A stretch of 64,000 nt of DNA, from NCBI RefSeq assembly GCF_026157065.1, contig NZ_JANLGQ010000006.1, positions 124,001 to 188,000 of the forward strand, given 5' to 3'. The notes under the pieces are model-generated. The model saw only the letters and a program-made list of their open reading frames with translations, made no database searches and was not told the DNA's origin. The translations under genes and the position numbers were made by a program. Positions 24,809 through 37,139 of this stretch are shown in pieces (position 1 is the stretch's first letter; the number at the start of each line of letters is the position of its first letter). Source of the DNA: Enterococcus sp. HY326. Lineage in GTDB: Bacteria > Bacillota > Bacilli > Lactobacillales > Enterococcaceae.

Positions 24809-26062
24809 ATGTCAACTAAGGTCGAAATTAATTTAGAGAGCGAAGATTTGCTGGCAGATTCCGAATACAATATTATTATCGAAAATCTTACTCCCAATAG
24901 AAAATATGAGCTTCGTCAAGAGTTAATGAATTACTATTGCATTAATGCGCCAATGAAACTGGATCCCAAGGTTAATTGGCAGGCTAAAATTGTTATGCAA
25001 TCTGATGCGTTTGGTCGAATCAGTTTAAAAGATAACCGTGCAATTAGTGGCTCTTATCAAGGGATAGCTCAGATGGGCCTATTTTTTAATAGCCAGCCTG
25101 AAAAAATGAGGAAGGTTTTGCTGCCGCAAAATTTTTCAGATATTCAACTAAACCAGAAATTCCAAATAAAAATTTCCGTTTCTATGGAAAACAAATTGGT
25201 GGCTGAAAACACCTTCGAAAGGTACTTCCAATCGCCTAATATTACTTCAAAAGATATTAATTTAGGGCAGGCATATGGTCGAGTTTTTTATGAGAGGGGG
25301 GCAGTAAATCAACTGGCAATTATTGTTCTTAGCGGAAGCGATGGTCGAATTGAAAAAGCTCAGAATATCGCCCAACTATTTGCAAGTCGAGGCTTTGTTG
25401 CTCTCGCTGTCTGTTTTTTTGGCTTGGCCGGGTTACCTAAAAATTTAGCGAAAATTCCTATTGAGATAGTTGCAAAAAGTGCTGACTATCTTAAAGCATT
25501 ACCACAGGTAGATGAAAACAGAATCGGAATCTATGGTCGCTCAAAAGGAGCTGAGCTGGCACTAGTGGCTGCAACTTATGTTAATGAGTTTAAATGTGTG
25601 GTTGTTAATTCTCCAACAATCGTCATTTTAGAAGGCATCAAAGGATGGCGGAATTCACGTTCTTCTTCCTGGACATATGGCGGCAAAGAACTGCCCTACG
25701 TGAAGTTTCGATTGAAGGAATTCTTACAAGCAAAAATAACCAAAAAGAATATGCCGCTAGAGAATAAAATGGCGGAAATTCAAATTGAAAAATATACTGG
25801 GGCACTCCTTTGTATAGGCGCCAAGCAGGATGAAATTTGGGATAGCGGCCATGCCATCGCCCAAATCTCTAAGAAAATGAAAAAGAGAAGTAAAAGTGCT
25901 GGTATCTTTGAAGAACAACTATATGAAAACAGTGGTCACATGTTAACAATTGCCTATCAACCCAATAATCGTTATAAGAAAAAGTTTAATTGGGATAAGA
26001 CGTTGCTGGATGCGACTAATTCTTGGAAACGAACAATTAATTTTTTTCAGGAAAATTTGTAG
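24809..26062 (+). CDS. Acyl-CoA thioester hydrolase / BAAT C-terminal domain protein
   Basis: 417 residues. The N-terminal beta-sandwich (about 1-135, VEINLESEDLLADSEYNI... FGRISLKDNRAISGSYQGIAQMGLFF) matches the acyl-CoA thioesterase/BAAT N-domain. The C-terminal alpha/beta-hydrolase domain has nucleophile motif GRSKGAE (Ser where mammalian BAAT uses Cys), an acidic residue in GAKQDEIWDS, and catalytic His in ENSGHMLTI. It likely cleaves or transfers acyl groups from a thioester or amide. ATG at 24809 follows GAGGAGAATGAC. Regulated by the MarR protein upstream through the operator at 24778 (inference). Confidence 0.85.
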   Translation: MSTKVEINLESEDLLADSEYNIIIENLTPNRKYELRQELMNYYCINAPMKLDPKVNWQAKIVMQSDAFGRISLKDNRAISGSYQGIAQMGLFFNSQPEKMRKVLLPQNFSDIQLNQKFQIKISVSMENKLVAENTFERYFQSPNITSKDINLGQAYGRVFYERGAVNQLAIIVLSGSDGRIEKAQNIAQLFASRGFVALAVCFFGLAGLPKNLAKIPIEIVAKSADYLKALPQVDENRIGIYGRSKGAELALVAATYVNEFKCVVVNSPTIVILEGIKGWRNSRSSSWTYGGKELPYVKFRLKEFLQAKITKKNMPLENKMAEIQIEKYTGALLCIGAKQDEIWDSGHAIAQISKKMKKRSKSAGIFEEQLYENSGHMLTIAYQPNNRYKKKFNWDKTLLDATNSWKRTINFFQENL

Positions 26063-26145
26063 TACAGATTTTAGAACAGGTTAATTTTTTTTATCACCAA
26101 TAAATTTCATGAACAACAACCTCACCCTCTAAATTCCAATAGCCA

Positions 26146-26174
26146 TTTACACACAAAAAAATTTCCATTAAACT
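26146..26174 (+). promoter_or_regulatory. Promoter of the yjdF riboswitch transcript
   Basis: TTTACA, 17 bp, TAAACT, about ten bases before the structured leader. Confidence 0.5.
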
Positions 26175-26179
26175 GAAAG

Positions 26180-26285
26180 TAGGAATAAAAACACATTATG
26201 GTTGGTAGTCCATAAGTATGCGGTGCATATCAGTAACCTGCCCCTCCGGGTTGTCCCTTTCCGTTATCTAATAAAAGGGGGGCCT
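26180..26285 (+). ncRNA. yjdF-motif riboswitch
   Basis: The leader directly before yjdF contains paired blocks ATTATGG / CCATAA, TATGCGG / GCATAT region, AACC...GGGTTG and a 3' segment CCCTTTCC...AAAAGGGGGG that ends in the ribosome site. This position and 3' architecture correspond to the yjdF RNA motif, which binds azaaromatic compounds and exposes the ribosome site to turn on translation. Called from context and pattern, not from a covariance search. Confidence 0.78.
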
Positions 26286-26289
26286 CGTA

Positions 26290-26718
26290 ATGAAGTTAAC
26301 AATTTATTTCGATGGTAGCTATTGGTGTGGTCTGATTGAATATGTTGGAGTAGCAGGCGATTATCGAGCCTGCAACTATCTCTTCGGTGCAGAACCAAAA
26401 AATCCTGAAGTCGAAGCATTTATTTGCCAGCAGTTAAGTCAGGTAGTTTTGGAAAATGATCGAAAGCTAGCTACATCTGTAAAAACGGGCAACATCAAAA
26501 AAGAGAAAAAAGTCAGTCCTAAAAGAATGCAGAGAAAAATTAACAAGCTAAAGAAGCAACCAGCATTGTCAACTAAGGCACAACTGGCCATGAAAGAGGC
26601 ACAGGAGCAGTTCAAAGTGCAAAAAAGGAAGCAAACAAAGCAACAAAAAGCGCAACAGAGGGAAGCACAATTCTTGTTGAAACAGGAAAAAAGGCTTCAA
26701 AAGAAAAAAGGACACTAG
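26290..26718 (+). CDS. yjdF: YjdF family protein
   Basis: 142 residues. N-terminal MKLTIYFDGSYWCGLIEYV and a conserved LFGAEPKNPEVEAFI define the YjdF family; the second half is highly basic (KKEKKVSPKRMQRKINKLKK, QKRKQTKQQKAQQREAQ) and probably forms a coiled or nucleic-acid-binding helix. The exact biochemical role is unknown; genes in this family are controlled by aromatic-compound riboswitches, suggesting detoxification. The AGGGGGGCC at the end of the riboswitch is its ribosome site. Terminator at 26783. Confidence 0.9.
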   Translation: MKLTIYFDGSYWCGLIEYVGVAGDYRACNYLFGAEPKNPEVEAFICQQLSQVVLENDRKLATSVKTGNIKKEKKVSPKRMQRKINKLKKQPALSTKAQLAMKEAQEQFKVQKRKQTKQQKAQQREAQFLLKQEKRLQKKKGH

Positions 26719-26782
26719 TATTTATTTCTGCAGTTTTAAAAAAGCAGACATTTCTCTAAAGTTATTTTGCTAATAACTAAAT

Positions 26783-26830
26783 AAGCTCCTTTGATTTCTG
26801 TCTCACTAAGGAATCAAAGGAGCTTTTTTA
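26783..26830 (+). terminator. Terminator after yjdF
   Basis: Perfect 14-bp stem AAGCTCCTTTGATT / AATCAAAGGAGCTT followed by TTTTT. Confidence 0.92.
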
Positions 26831-26975
26831 TGTTAGTTTGGATTTATAGGAATAAGACATGATTATTACTTCTCCCATTCTCAGTAATGTAAACTTTTTA
26901 TGATATAGGTTCATTCTTGAAAATCGAATTTTGGTGATAATTAAGAAAAAAGCCGCTGGAGAACTTTTCTTCATA

Positions 26976-27004
26976 TTGAAAATAAAATTATGGTCTGTAA
27001 TAAT
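26976..27004 (+). promoter_or_regulatory. Promoter of the AraC-type regulator gene
   Basis: TTGAAA, 17 bp, AATAAT, 20 bases before the ATG. Confidence 0.45.
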
Positions 27005-27024
27005 TATAGAAACGAGGTGAGCGA

Positions 27025-27903
27025 ATGAAACCATATTTGGAGATTGTTAATTATTCTGAAAGAGGGAATTATTTCCTGCATATTTACGATAACGATGGCA
27101 TTGAAATATTTTTGCCCCACTGGCATCGAGATATCGAAATCGTCTATTGCGAGATTGGGACAGCCAAAATTCTTTATGAGAATGGCATGCTTACCCTATC
27201 AGAAGGTGAGATTCATTTTTTTTCTAGCGGTGAGCCCCACGCATTTTTAACTTCACCAGGAAGTAAACGTCTAGTCATTCAAGTTGACTTGCAATTTTTT
27301 AATGAGACTATTCTAAATATAAATAACGAGAAGGATCTATATGCTCTTTTCTTAGAGGGCAAGAGGTCAAGTAACGAATGGCCGGAAGAGCTAACAAACG
27401 AATTAAGAAAATCTATGAAAAGAATGTACCTTCTATCAGAATCGCAAGCTGTCGGAAAACACTATGGGATTTTCGCTTGTATGTATGATATTATTTTTTC
27501 TTTCTATAGCTTATTACCTGAAAAAGAAGCGACTGAGGAAGGTTCAGGCCAACAGTTTAGTCAGCATATAGAGGCTATTGAGCGCTTGGGAATTATTTTT
27601 CAGTATATTAAAGATCACTTCCATGATAATCTTCAGCTTAATGATATTGCAGGGATTGTTAATTTGACACCAAGTTATTTTTCCCGTTTTTTTAAGAATA
27701 GTACTGGCTATACCTTTAAAGACTTCTTAACGAGTTATCGAATTAACCAAGCGCAATTTTTATTGATAAATGATAATCAAAGTATGGATATTGTTGCGGA
27801 ACAAGCTGGATTTTCCAGTACAAAAACCTTTCATCATGTTTTTAAAGAAAAAGTAGGGATTTCGCCTTTAAAATACAGAAAGATAAATTCCGGGAATTTT
27901 TAA
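27025..27903 (+). CDS. AraC-family transcriptional regulator of the polysaccharide locus
   Basis: 292 residues. The N-terminal cupin sensor domain (PHWHRDIEIVYCEIGTAKILYENG, then GEIHFFSSGEPHAF) precedes two C-terminal HTH motifs: IQYIKDHFHDNLQLNDIAGIVNLTPSYFSRFFKNSTGYTFKDFL and INQAQFLLINDNQSMDIVAEQAGFSSTKTFHHVFKEKVGISPLKYR. ATG at 27025 follows CGAGGTGAGCG. Located at the head of the glycosidase/ABC locus on the same strand, so it is the likely sugar-responsive activator. A long hairpin separates it from the ROK gene. Confidence 0.93.
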   Translation: MKPYLEIVNYSERGNYFLHIYDNDGIEIFLPHWHRDIEIVYCEIGTAKILYENGMLTLSEGEIHFFSSGEPHAFLTSPGSKRLVIQVDLQFFNETILNINNEKDLYALFLEGKRSSNEWPEELTNELRKSMKRMYLLSESQAVGKHYGIFACMYDIIFSFYSLLPEKEATEEGSGQQFSQHIEAIERLGIIFQYIKDHFHDNLQLNDIAGIVNLTPSYFSRFFKNSTGYTFKDFLTSYRINQAQFLLINDNQSMDIVAEQAGFSSTKTFHHVFKEKVGISPLKYRKINSGNF

Positions 27904-27919
27904 ACATAGCACAGGGAAG

Positions 27920-27986
27920 AAAGCCTTTTCAAAATCTTGTACACTAAACGTATAAACTAGTGAGAACAAGATTTTGAGAAGGCTTT
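27920..27986 (+). terminator. Long-stem terminator/attenuator before the sugar operon
   Basis: Arms of 21 bp (27920-27940 and 27966-27986, one mismatch: AAAGCCTTTTCAAAATCTTG against CAAGATTTTGAGAAGGCTTT) with a 25-base loop, then TTTTTGAGGTG, where GAGGTG is the ribosome site of the ROK gene. A terminator whose tail runs into the next ribosome site could attenuate read-through from the regulator gene. Confidence 0.75.
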
Positions 27987-27999
27987 TTGAGGTGATGAT

Positions 28000-31331
<3,332 letters not shown>

Positions 31332-31346
31332 ATGGGAGGTGAAAAG

Positions 31347-32264
31347 ATGGACATGACTGAAAAAAAACAACAGCTCACAACCAAAAAAAAGCACAAAAAC
31401 AAGATTAAAGAAGGAAAGGTTTTTACAGTTGTTAATACTCTGCTGTTAATTCTGTTCACCGTTATTATTATTGTACCGCTGTGGAATGTAGTGGCTTCAT
31501 CCTTTGCCTCAAACGAAGCTTTGGCTAAAGGAGACTTTATCTTTTTCCCTTCAGAGGTATCTTTAAACAATTACCAAGCAGTTTTTCAAGATAACACTAT
31601 CTGGCGAGCATTAGGGGTTTCGATTGGTCGAACTGTCATTGGGGTGGTTGCTCATACTTTGTTCTGCGCAATCGTTGCCTATGCTCTTTCTAAGAGGAAC
31701 TTAAAAGGGCGCAAATTATACAGCTCAATGGGCATTGTTACAATGTTTTTCGCTGGTGGAATTATCCCAACCTATTTGTTAATCAAATCGCTTGGATTGT
31801 TAAATTCATTTTGGGTGTATATCATACCAGCACTTTTTAGCTATTACGATGTGATTATCTTAATGAATTTCTTCCGGGATGTGCCTGATTCATTAGAGGA
31901 ATCTGCAAAAATGGATGGAGCTAATGACTGGTTTATTTTTTCAAAAATATATTTACCCTTGTCAAAGCCGGCAATAGCAACAATTGCCATGTTCCATGGA
32001 GTCTGGCAATGGAATGACTTTATGTCAGCTAAACTTTATATTACGGACCAGACACTATATCCATTACAAATGAAGCTCTATGAAATTATTGTGCAAACAC
32101 AGGCAGCAGCTCAAAATATGAACGCTGGTTTTGTAATTGAAACTACTTCAAAAGGCATACAGTTAGCAACAATTGTCATTACGACAATTCCGATTTTATT
32201 AATTTATCCATTGTTACAAAAGCATTTTGTTTCTGGAATGATGTTAGGAGCCGTTAAAGAATAG
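31347..32264 (+). CDS. ABC sugar permease, LplC/YtcP type
   Basis: 305-residue membrane permease of the carbohydrate uptake CUT1-like LplC family with six helices. The EAA loop is PDSLEESAKMDGANDWFIFSKIYLPLSKPAIATIAMF, and the ending HFVSGMMLGAVKE is highly characteristic. ATG at 31347 lies six bases after GGGAGGT; ATG 31332 is upstream of that ribosome site. Partner of the interrupted permease at 30375; the shared ATPase (MsmX-like) is not in this window, as usual for this family. Confidence 0.92.
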   Translation: MDMTEKKQQLTTKKKHKNKIKEGKVFTVVNTLLLILFTVIIIVPLWNVVASSFASNEALAKGDFIFFPSEVSLNNYQAVFQDNTIWRALGVSIGRTVIGVVAHTLFCAIVAYALSKRNLKGRKLYSSMGIVTMFFAGGIIPTYLLIKSLGLLNSFWVYIIPALFSYYDVIILMNFFRDVPDSLEESAKMDGANDWFIFSKIYLPLSKPAIATIAMFHGVWQWNDFMSAKLYITDQTLYPLQMKLYEIIVQTQAAAQNMNAGFVIETTSKGIQLATIVITTIPILLIYPLLQKHFVSGMMLGAVKE

Positions 32265-32274
32265 GAGAGAGAAA

Positions 32275-33894
32275 ATGAAAAAGAAAAGTTTGATTTTTAT
32301 TGCAGGTGCTACATTGTTATTGAGTGGTTGTGGAGGCGGCAGTGAAGCCAAGGATGAAAGTAGCGGGACGTTACCGGATTTAGGAGATCGCTATGAGTTG
32401 GATGCTAGCACGCCTGCTTGGCAGCTAGATACTAAAGAAGATAATAAACTGACTTGGTATGTCAATGCTGAGTGGTGGGATAGTAGCTTTGGGGAAGACT
32501 TAGTGACCAAAAAAATCAAAGAAGACTTAGATATCGATATTGAATTTATTATTGGTGACGATACTAAACTAAACACCTTCTTTGCTAGTGGAGATATGCC
32601 AGATATCATTTCTATCTTTGATGCAAATGCTTCTATTGCAAGACAAGCTGAGTCATGGGCATGGCCACTGCAAGATTTAGCAGAGAAATATGATCCTTAT
32701 TTTCTGGATGTAGCTAGTGAAGAGACATTGGACTGGTACCAACTATCTGATGGCAAGTCTTATGGATATCCAGACTACTCTAATACAGCTGAGGATTATG
32801 CTAGCGGAGCTATTCATGGAAATGATGGGCTAATTATTCGTGAAGATGTTTATGAAGCAATCGGGCGACCAGATATGACGACACCCGAAGGTTTTTTAGA
32901 GGCATTGAATTCTATTAAAGAGCAATTTCCTGATTTAATTCCTCTAGGCTTTAACGATTTGCCTAAAGATGGATTAGCAACTAATTCGCTTGATCGGGTT
33001 GTTCAAGACTTGATTGGTGTTCCTTATCTTGATGGCGATCAGTATAATGATCGAAATTTAGACGAAGATTATATCACATGGTTAAAAACTTTACGCCAAG
33101 CTCATGAGAACGGAGCAATAAGTGATGACTCCTTCACTGATGATAATGAGACATTTAAAAATAAAATTTCTTCTGGAAAATATGCAGCTGTTTTGATGTC
33201 AAGCTTCATTAACCATGGTGCACCTATCCAAGCCTTTGCCTCAAGCAATCCTGATGGAGCATATATGGCTATCGATGCGGTTCAAAGTACTGTCGGCAAC
33301 GAACCAATTTTAACTCAAGCAGGTATTTCAGGCTGGATGATTAATTATATAACCAAGGATGCGAAGGACCCTGCCAAAGCTATTCAAGTTTTCACCTACT
33401 TATTGAGTGATTACGGTCAAATGCTAACTACTTATGGAATTGAAGGAGAAACCTATGAATATGTTTCTGATGATGAAATCCAATTTACTCCTGAAGCTTT
33501 AGAGGTGCAGCAAAGTGATCCAGACAAGTGGAAAAAAGAATATCGAGTTGGAGAGTTTTGTCAATTTGGTCACGATAAGTATCGAGCACTAAATCCACAA
33601 TCCTATCAGGAAGCACTTCATCAAATGATGGCTTGGGCAGATGACAAATTACAACCACAATTCGAAACAGAAAATATTGAACCTGATCCAGGGACAAGCG
33701 AAGCGAGGGCGTTAAGTGCTATTAAAACCAATTGGAGCACAACATTGGTTTCTGCTATCCGGGCTAGCAGTGATGAGGAAGTCGATCAACTGATTGCAGA
33801 GTATAAAACATTCCAAGATCAAAATAGCATAGAAGAGGTTAATCAAATAAAAAATGAAAAAATTGCTGAAAACAAAGAAAAATTAGGGATGTAA
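32275..33894 (+). CDS. Extracellular solute-binding lipoprotein (LplA/YtcQ-type)
   Basis: 539-residue sugar-binding lipoprotein. Signal peptide MKKKSLIFIAGATLLLSG with lipobox LSGC, then a Gly/Ser linker and a large type-1 binding fold (LTWYVNAEWW, FIIGDDTKLNTFFASGDMPDIISI). Length 500-560 is standard for LplA/YtcQ proteins that bind oligosaccharides such as unsaturated rhamnogalacturonan products. GAGAGAAA precedes the ATG. A perfect 16-bp hairpin follows the gene. It would capture the oligosaccharides released by the secreted lyase encoded next. Confidence 0.93.
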   Translation: MKKKSLIFIAGATLLLSGCGGGSEAKDESSGTLPDLGDRYELDASTPAWQLDTKEDNKLTWYVNAEWWDSSFGEDLVTKKIKEDLDIDIEFIIGDDTKLNTFFASGDMPDIISIFDANASIARQAESWAWPLQDLAEKYDPYFLDVASEETLDWYQLSDGKSYGYPDYSNTAEDYASGAIHGNDGLIIREDVYEAIGRPDMTTPEGFLEALNSIKEQFPDLIPLGFNDLPKDGLATNSLDRVVQDLIGVPYLDGDQYNDRNLDEDYITWLKTLRQAHENGAISDDSFTDDNETFKNKISSGKYAAVLMSSFINHGAPIQAFASSNPDGAYMAIDAVQSTVGNEPILTQAGISGWMINYITKDAKDPAKAIQVFTYLLSDYGQMLTTYGIEGETYEYVSDDEIQFTPEALEVQQSDPDKWKKEYRVGEFCQFGHDKYRALNPQSYQEALHQMMAWADDKLQPQFETENIEPDPGTSEARALSAIKTNWSTTLVSAIRASSDEEVDQLIAEYKTFQDQNSIEEVNQIKNEKIAENKEKLGM

Positions 33895-33905
33895 CCACTC
33901 TTAAT

Positions 33906-33941
33906 AGGTAAAACAAAAGTTTAGTAACTTTTGTTTTACCT
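33906..33941 (+). terminator. Perfect 16-bp intercistronic hairpin
   Basis: AGGTAAAACAAAAGTT / AACTTTTGTTTTACCT with loop TAGT; no T-run after it, so it may be a 3'-protecting or partial terminating structure that keeps binding-protein mRNA abundant. Confidence 0.6.
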
Positions 33942-33990
33942 TATTGCTATGGTTTAACGAGCTTTAGTTTGAGATGAAATGAGGGAAGAT

Positions 33991-36471
33991 ATGAAAACTA
34001 AAATGAAATATCTATTAATTATCAGTTTTGTGGCATGTTTTTTCCCCGTAATCGCAAAAGCTACCACACCTGATTTTGATTTTATTAAAGATATGATTGA
34101 GACAAAGCAGTCTCCTTGGTATGAGACGTATCAAGAGGTTTTAGAGGATGTAGAAAAGACTAAAGATAATTCAACTCATGCAGTTGAGAACTGGGAAGTT
34201 CCAGGTTATTATGCCAACAAAGAAGGGCATCTTGCAGCTAAGGATGGTATGGAGCAAGATGCGACTAAAGTATTATCTAATGCTATTGCATACCAGGTTA
34301 CACGAGAAGAGAAATATGCAAATGAAGCCATTCAAGTCATTGACTCCTGGAGTATGACAAATAGAAAAGTATCAGGCTCCGATGGAGATTTAGTTTCTAG
34401 TTATCTAATCTCGGGAATAATTCAAGGTGCTTATTATATCAAAGATTATCCAGGTTGGTCAGAAGAATCTCAAGAAAGCTTTGAAAATTGGGTTGAGGAA
34501 GTTTTATTACCAATATGGCAAAGAAGAATTCATAACCAAAACAATTGGGGAGATTGGGCTTTATTTGCGCAGACAACCTACTATTCGTATAAAGGAGATG
34601 TCGCTAAGCTACAAGAGAATGCCAATATTTTAAAGGCGAAAATTGAAAGTAATATAACAACCGATGGATTTATGCCACATGAAGCTAGAGGAGGAGCATC
34701 CTTCTGGTATCATTATTTTGCATTATCCCCTATGACAAATGCCGCAAAAATCATTTATGACGAGATTGGAATTGATCTATTAAATTATGAAAATGAAGAT
34801 GGTATTGGCTTGAGAAAAGCGGTGACCAATATTGTCGATTTTGCTAGTGGAAAAAAATCTTTTGTTGATTGGCCACATGAGTATGGTGGAAATAACCAAG
34901 GTTATGTAAAATTTTTAACAGCTAATGAATATCCTTTAGCAATGGTTGAAGGACTAGCCGATTTTTATCAAGACAAAAATTTTGAAACATTTACCAGACC
35001 GTATCGTCCGGTTGCTGGACATATAAATGTTGATACCGGTAACTATCATCATTTCACATGGCAGTATTCTGGATTGTTTAGGACTAACTCAGTTTTACTT
35101 TCCAATAACTCATATGAGAGAATTGAGGCAGAGAGAGTATCAGGAAAAGAAAAGATTGATATAGAAAATTTTCCCAATCAAACAGAGAACCAGATTTTGA
35201 CTAAGTTAGATAACGGTGATTATTTTTGGTATAACTATGTAAATTTTGGCGTTAGTGGCATGGATTATATTGATGTAAATTATACAGCCAATTCTAATGA
35301 TGGTGGATTAATTGTTAGAAAGGATTCGCTGAACGGACCAATCATAAGTCAGGTCAATCTTACATCAACTGGTGGATGGAATAATTATCAAACTAAACGG
35401 GTACCGATAGTTGTTACCAATGACGTTCAAAATATTTTTATATCTGTTGAAAAAGATTCTAAAGGAAGTGCGGGAAACATAGATTGGTTAGCATTTGGCC
35501 GTTTTGATGATTCAGAAGAAATTGATTTTAGCCACTTAAATAAAGAATTGAATGTATTTGATTCTTTGACACCCGAAATTTATGTTCGTGAGACTTGGAT
35601 TGCTTATGAAAATGAAATTACTTTGGGGAAAGCGATGTTGACTGAAACAGATATAACTCAACGTGAAATTAATCAAAAAATTATTGATATTCAAACTGCT
35701 TATAATTTACTAGAAACTGATTTACAATTTGTTGAACCTTTGATAATTTCTGACGAGATAACCAGTTTATTTGAGGATAAGGCTTTCAAAAAGAATGGTT
35801 CACTACATCCAGCTTCTAGTCAAAGTAGCTTGTCCTATTATATAGATGTGCCGAAAACAGGAGCGTACAAGCTGAAGTTTCGTCTGACAAACTCCTCTTC
35901 AATTGTTGATGGATTAAGTGTTAGGGCGAAAAGTGAGACTGTTGCGAAACTGAGTTTTCCTTATATTTGGAATGATACGAATGAGGTTAATTACTTAATT
36001 AATTTGGATGAAGGAACGCAAGTTTTAGAATTTACATCTACAGCTCAAAACTATTCTATTTTTGAAATACAGTTAAGTGAGGTTCAATTTCAACCAATCA
36101 ATTACCAACAGCAAATCTTTCCAATAGAAAACTATCTATCTGATTCCTACTCTCAAGGTCATATTTTAGAAATGAAAACTGACCGTTTCAATTTAGGCTA
36201 TTTGGATGTTGATACTCAGATTGTTTTGCCTGTAGCAATTGAAGAAAGTGGATGGTACGACTTCTCTGTAGAATATTCTTATAAAGGTGATTTACTGCCG
36301 GAAATAGTTTTACCTTCTACCAGCATGTCACTCCCAGAAACATCTGATTACTCCAAGTATCAAAAATCAGAAGATGTAGAGATCTGGCTTGAAAAAGGAC
36401 AGCAAATGGTACCAATAAATTTCAATAATTCAGGCGTCAATCTACGAGAGATTTACTTTGTAAGGAAATAA
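33991..36471 (+). CDS. Secreted alginate-lyase-family polysaccharide lyase with CBM6-like domain
   Basis: 826-residue secreted protein. Signal peptide about residues 1-25 (KYLLIISFVACFFPVIAKA). Residues about 30-360 match the alginate lyase (PF05426-type) alpha-toroid: NQNNWGDWALFAQTTYY holds the Asn/His-region signature (Trp where His is usual in A1-III lyases), and MPHEARGGASFWYHYFALSPM the Arg/Tyr region. Residues about 385-515 (YERIEAERVSG... NIDWLAFGRF) resemble CBM6, and a further beta-rich module fills the C-terminus. No sortase or WxL anchor. ATG 33991 is favoured by GAGGGA upstream; ATG 33979 is possible. Substrate unknown; an acidic plant or bacterial polysaccharide is likely. Confidence 0.78.
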   Translation: MKTKMKYLLIISFVACFFPVIAKATTPDFDFIKDMIETKQSPWYETYQEVLEDVEKTKDNSTHAVENWEVPGYYANKEGHLAAKDGMEQDATKVLSNAIAYQVTREEKYANEAIQVIDSWSMTNRKVSGSDGDLVSSYLISGIIQGAYYIKDYPGWSEESQESFENWVEEVLLPIWQRRIHNQNNWGDWALFAQTTYYSYKGDVAKLQENANILKAKIESNITTDGFMPHEARGGASFWYHYFALSPMTNAAKIIYDEIGIDLLNYENEDGIGLRKAVTNIVDFASGKKSFVDWPHEYGGNNQGYVKFLTANEYPLAMVEGLADFYQDKNFETFTRPYRPVAGHINVDTGNYHHFTWQYSGLFRTNSVLLSNNSYERIEAERVSGKEKIDIENFPNQTENQILTKLDNGDYFWYNYVNFGVSGMDYIDVNYTANSNDGGLIVRKDSLNGPIISQVNLTSTGGWNNYQTKRVPIVVTNDVQNIFISVEKDSKGSAGNIDWLAFGRFDDSEEIDFSHLNKELNVFDSLTPEIYVRETWIAYENEITLGKAMLTETDITQREINQKIIDIQTAYNLLETDLQFVEPLIISDEITSLFEDKAFKKNGSLHPASSQSSLSYYIDVPKTGAYKLKFRLTNSSSIVDGLSVRAKSETVAKLSFPYIWNDTNEVNYLINLDEGTQVLEFTSTAQNYSIFEIQLSEVQFQPINYQQQIFPIENYLSDSYSQGHILEMKTDRFNLGYLDVDTQIVLPVAIEESGWYDFSVEYSYKGDLLPEIVLPSTSMSLPETSDYSKYQKSEDVEIWLEKGQQMVPINFNNSGVNLREIYFVRK

Positions 36472-36491
36472 AAATCACGGAGGAATAGAAA

Positions 36492-37121
36492 ATGGAAAGA
36501 CGAAATGTTATTGATACGAAAATCTATCAAATTTTAACTAGAGGTTATCAATTAATCGTGTTAAATTTGCTGATGCTTTTATTTTCTCTTCCTCTGATAA
36601 CAATAGGAAGTGTCTTGGCTTCGGGATATGAAATTTCCTTTAAAATGCAACGTCACCAAGAAAAACATTTGGCTAAAGAATTTATTGAAATGTTTTGTAA
36701 AAATTTTAAAAAAGCAACAATCAGTTGGTTGATTTTTTTACTAGGGCTAGGCGGAGTTTTTGTTTTTTCTGGAACCATCCAAGCTACTTTAAATGTTGGT
36801 GGTCTTGTGAGATATTTAATTCTGCTGCTTGTAACTGTCTATATTTTGGCCTTTCTATATGTATTTCCGTTAATTGGTTATTCTGAAAACAGCGTAAAGG
36901 CGCATTTTGTTGTTGGGTTGGTCATGTCATTTAAAAATATGGGACAAAGTATTTTAGTATTCTTAATCTTTGCTTGTGCAGTAGTGTTGCCACTATATAT
37001 GCCAATGACTATCATTTTGGTACTTTTTGTCGGAATTTCTTTACCAGTATTCTTGAACTCAATCATTTTTAAAAAGGTTTTTGAAAAATATCAGTTCAGT
37101 AATACACAAGAGAGAGATTAA
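36492..37121 (+). CDS. YesL-like DUF624 membrane protein
   Basis: 209-residue integral membrane protein with about five helices. GYQLIVLNLLMLLFSLPLITIGSVLASGYEISFKMQRHQE is the DUF624/YesL signature. Members nearly always sit beside LplA/B/C-type sugar ABC genes and are thought to assist uptake or its regulation, without proven mechanism. GGAGGAATAGAAA precedes the ATG. Confidence 0.85.
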   Translation: MERRNVIDTKIYQILTRGYQLIVLNLLMLLFSLPLITIGSVLASGYEISFKMQRHQEKHLAKEFIEMFCKNFKKATISWLIFLLGLGGVFVFSGTIQATLNVGGLVRYLILLLVTVYILAFLYVFPLIGYSENSVKAHFVVGLVMSFKNMGQSILVFLIFACAVVLPLYMPMTIILVLFVGISLPVFLNSIIFKKVFEKYQFSNTQERD

Positions 37122-37139
37122 TTATGAAAAGGAGTCAGT

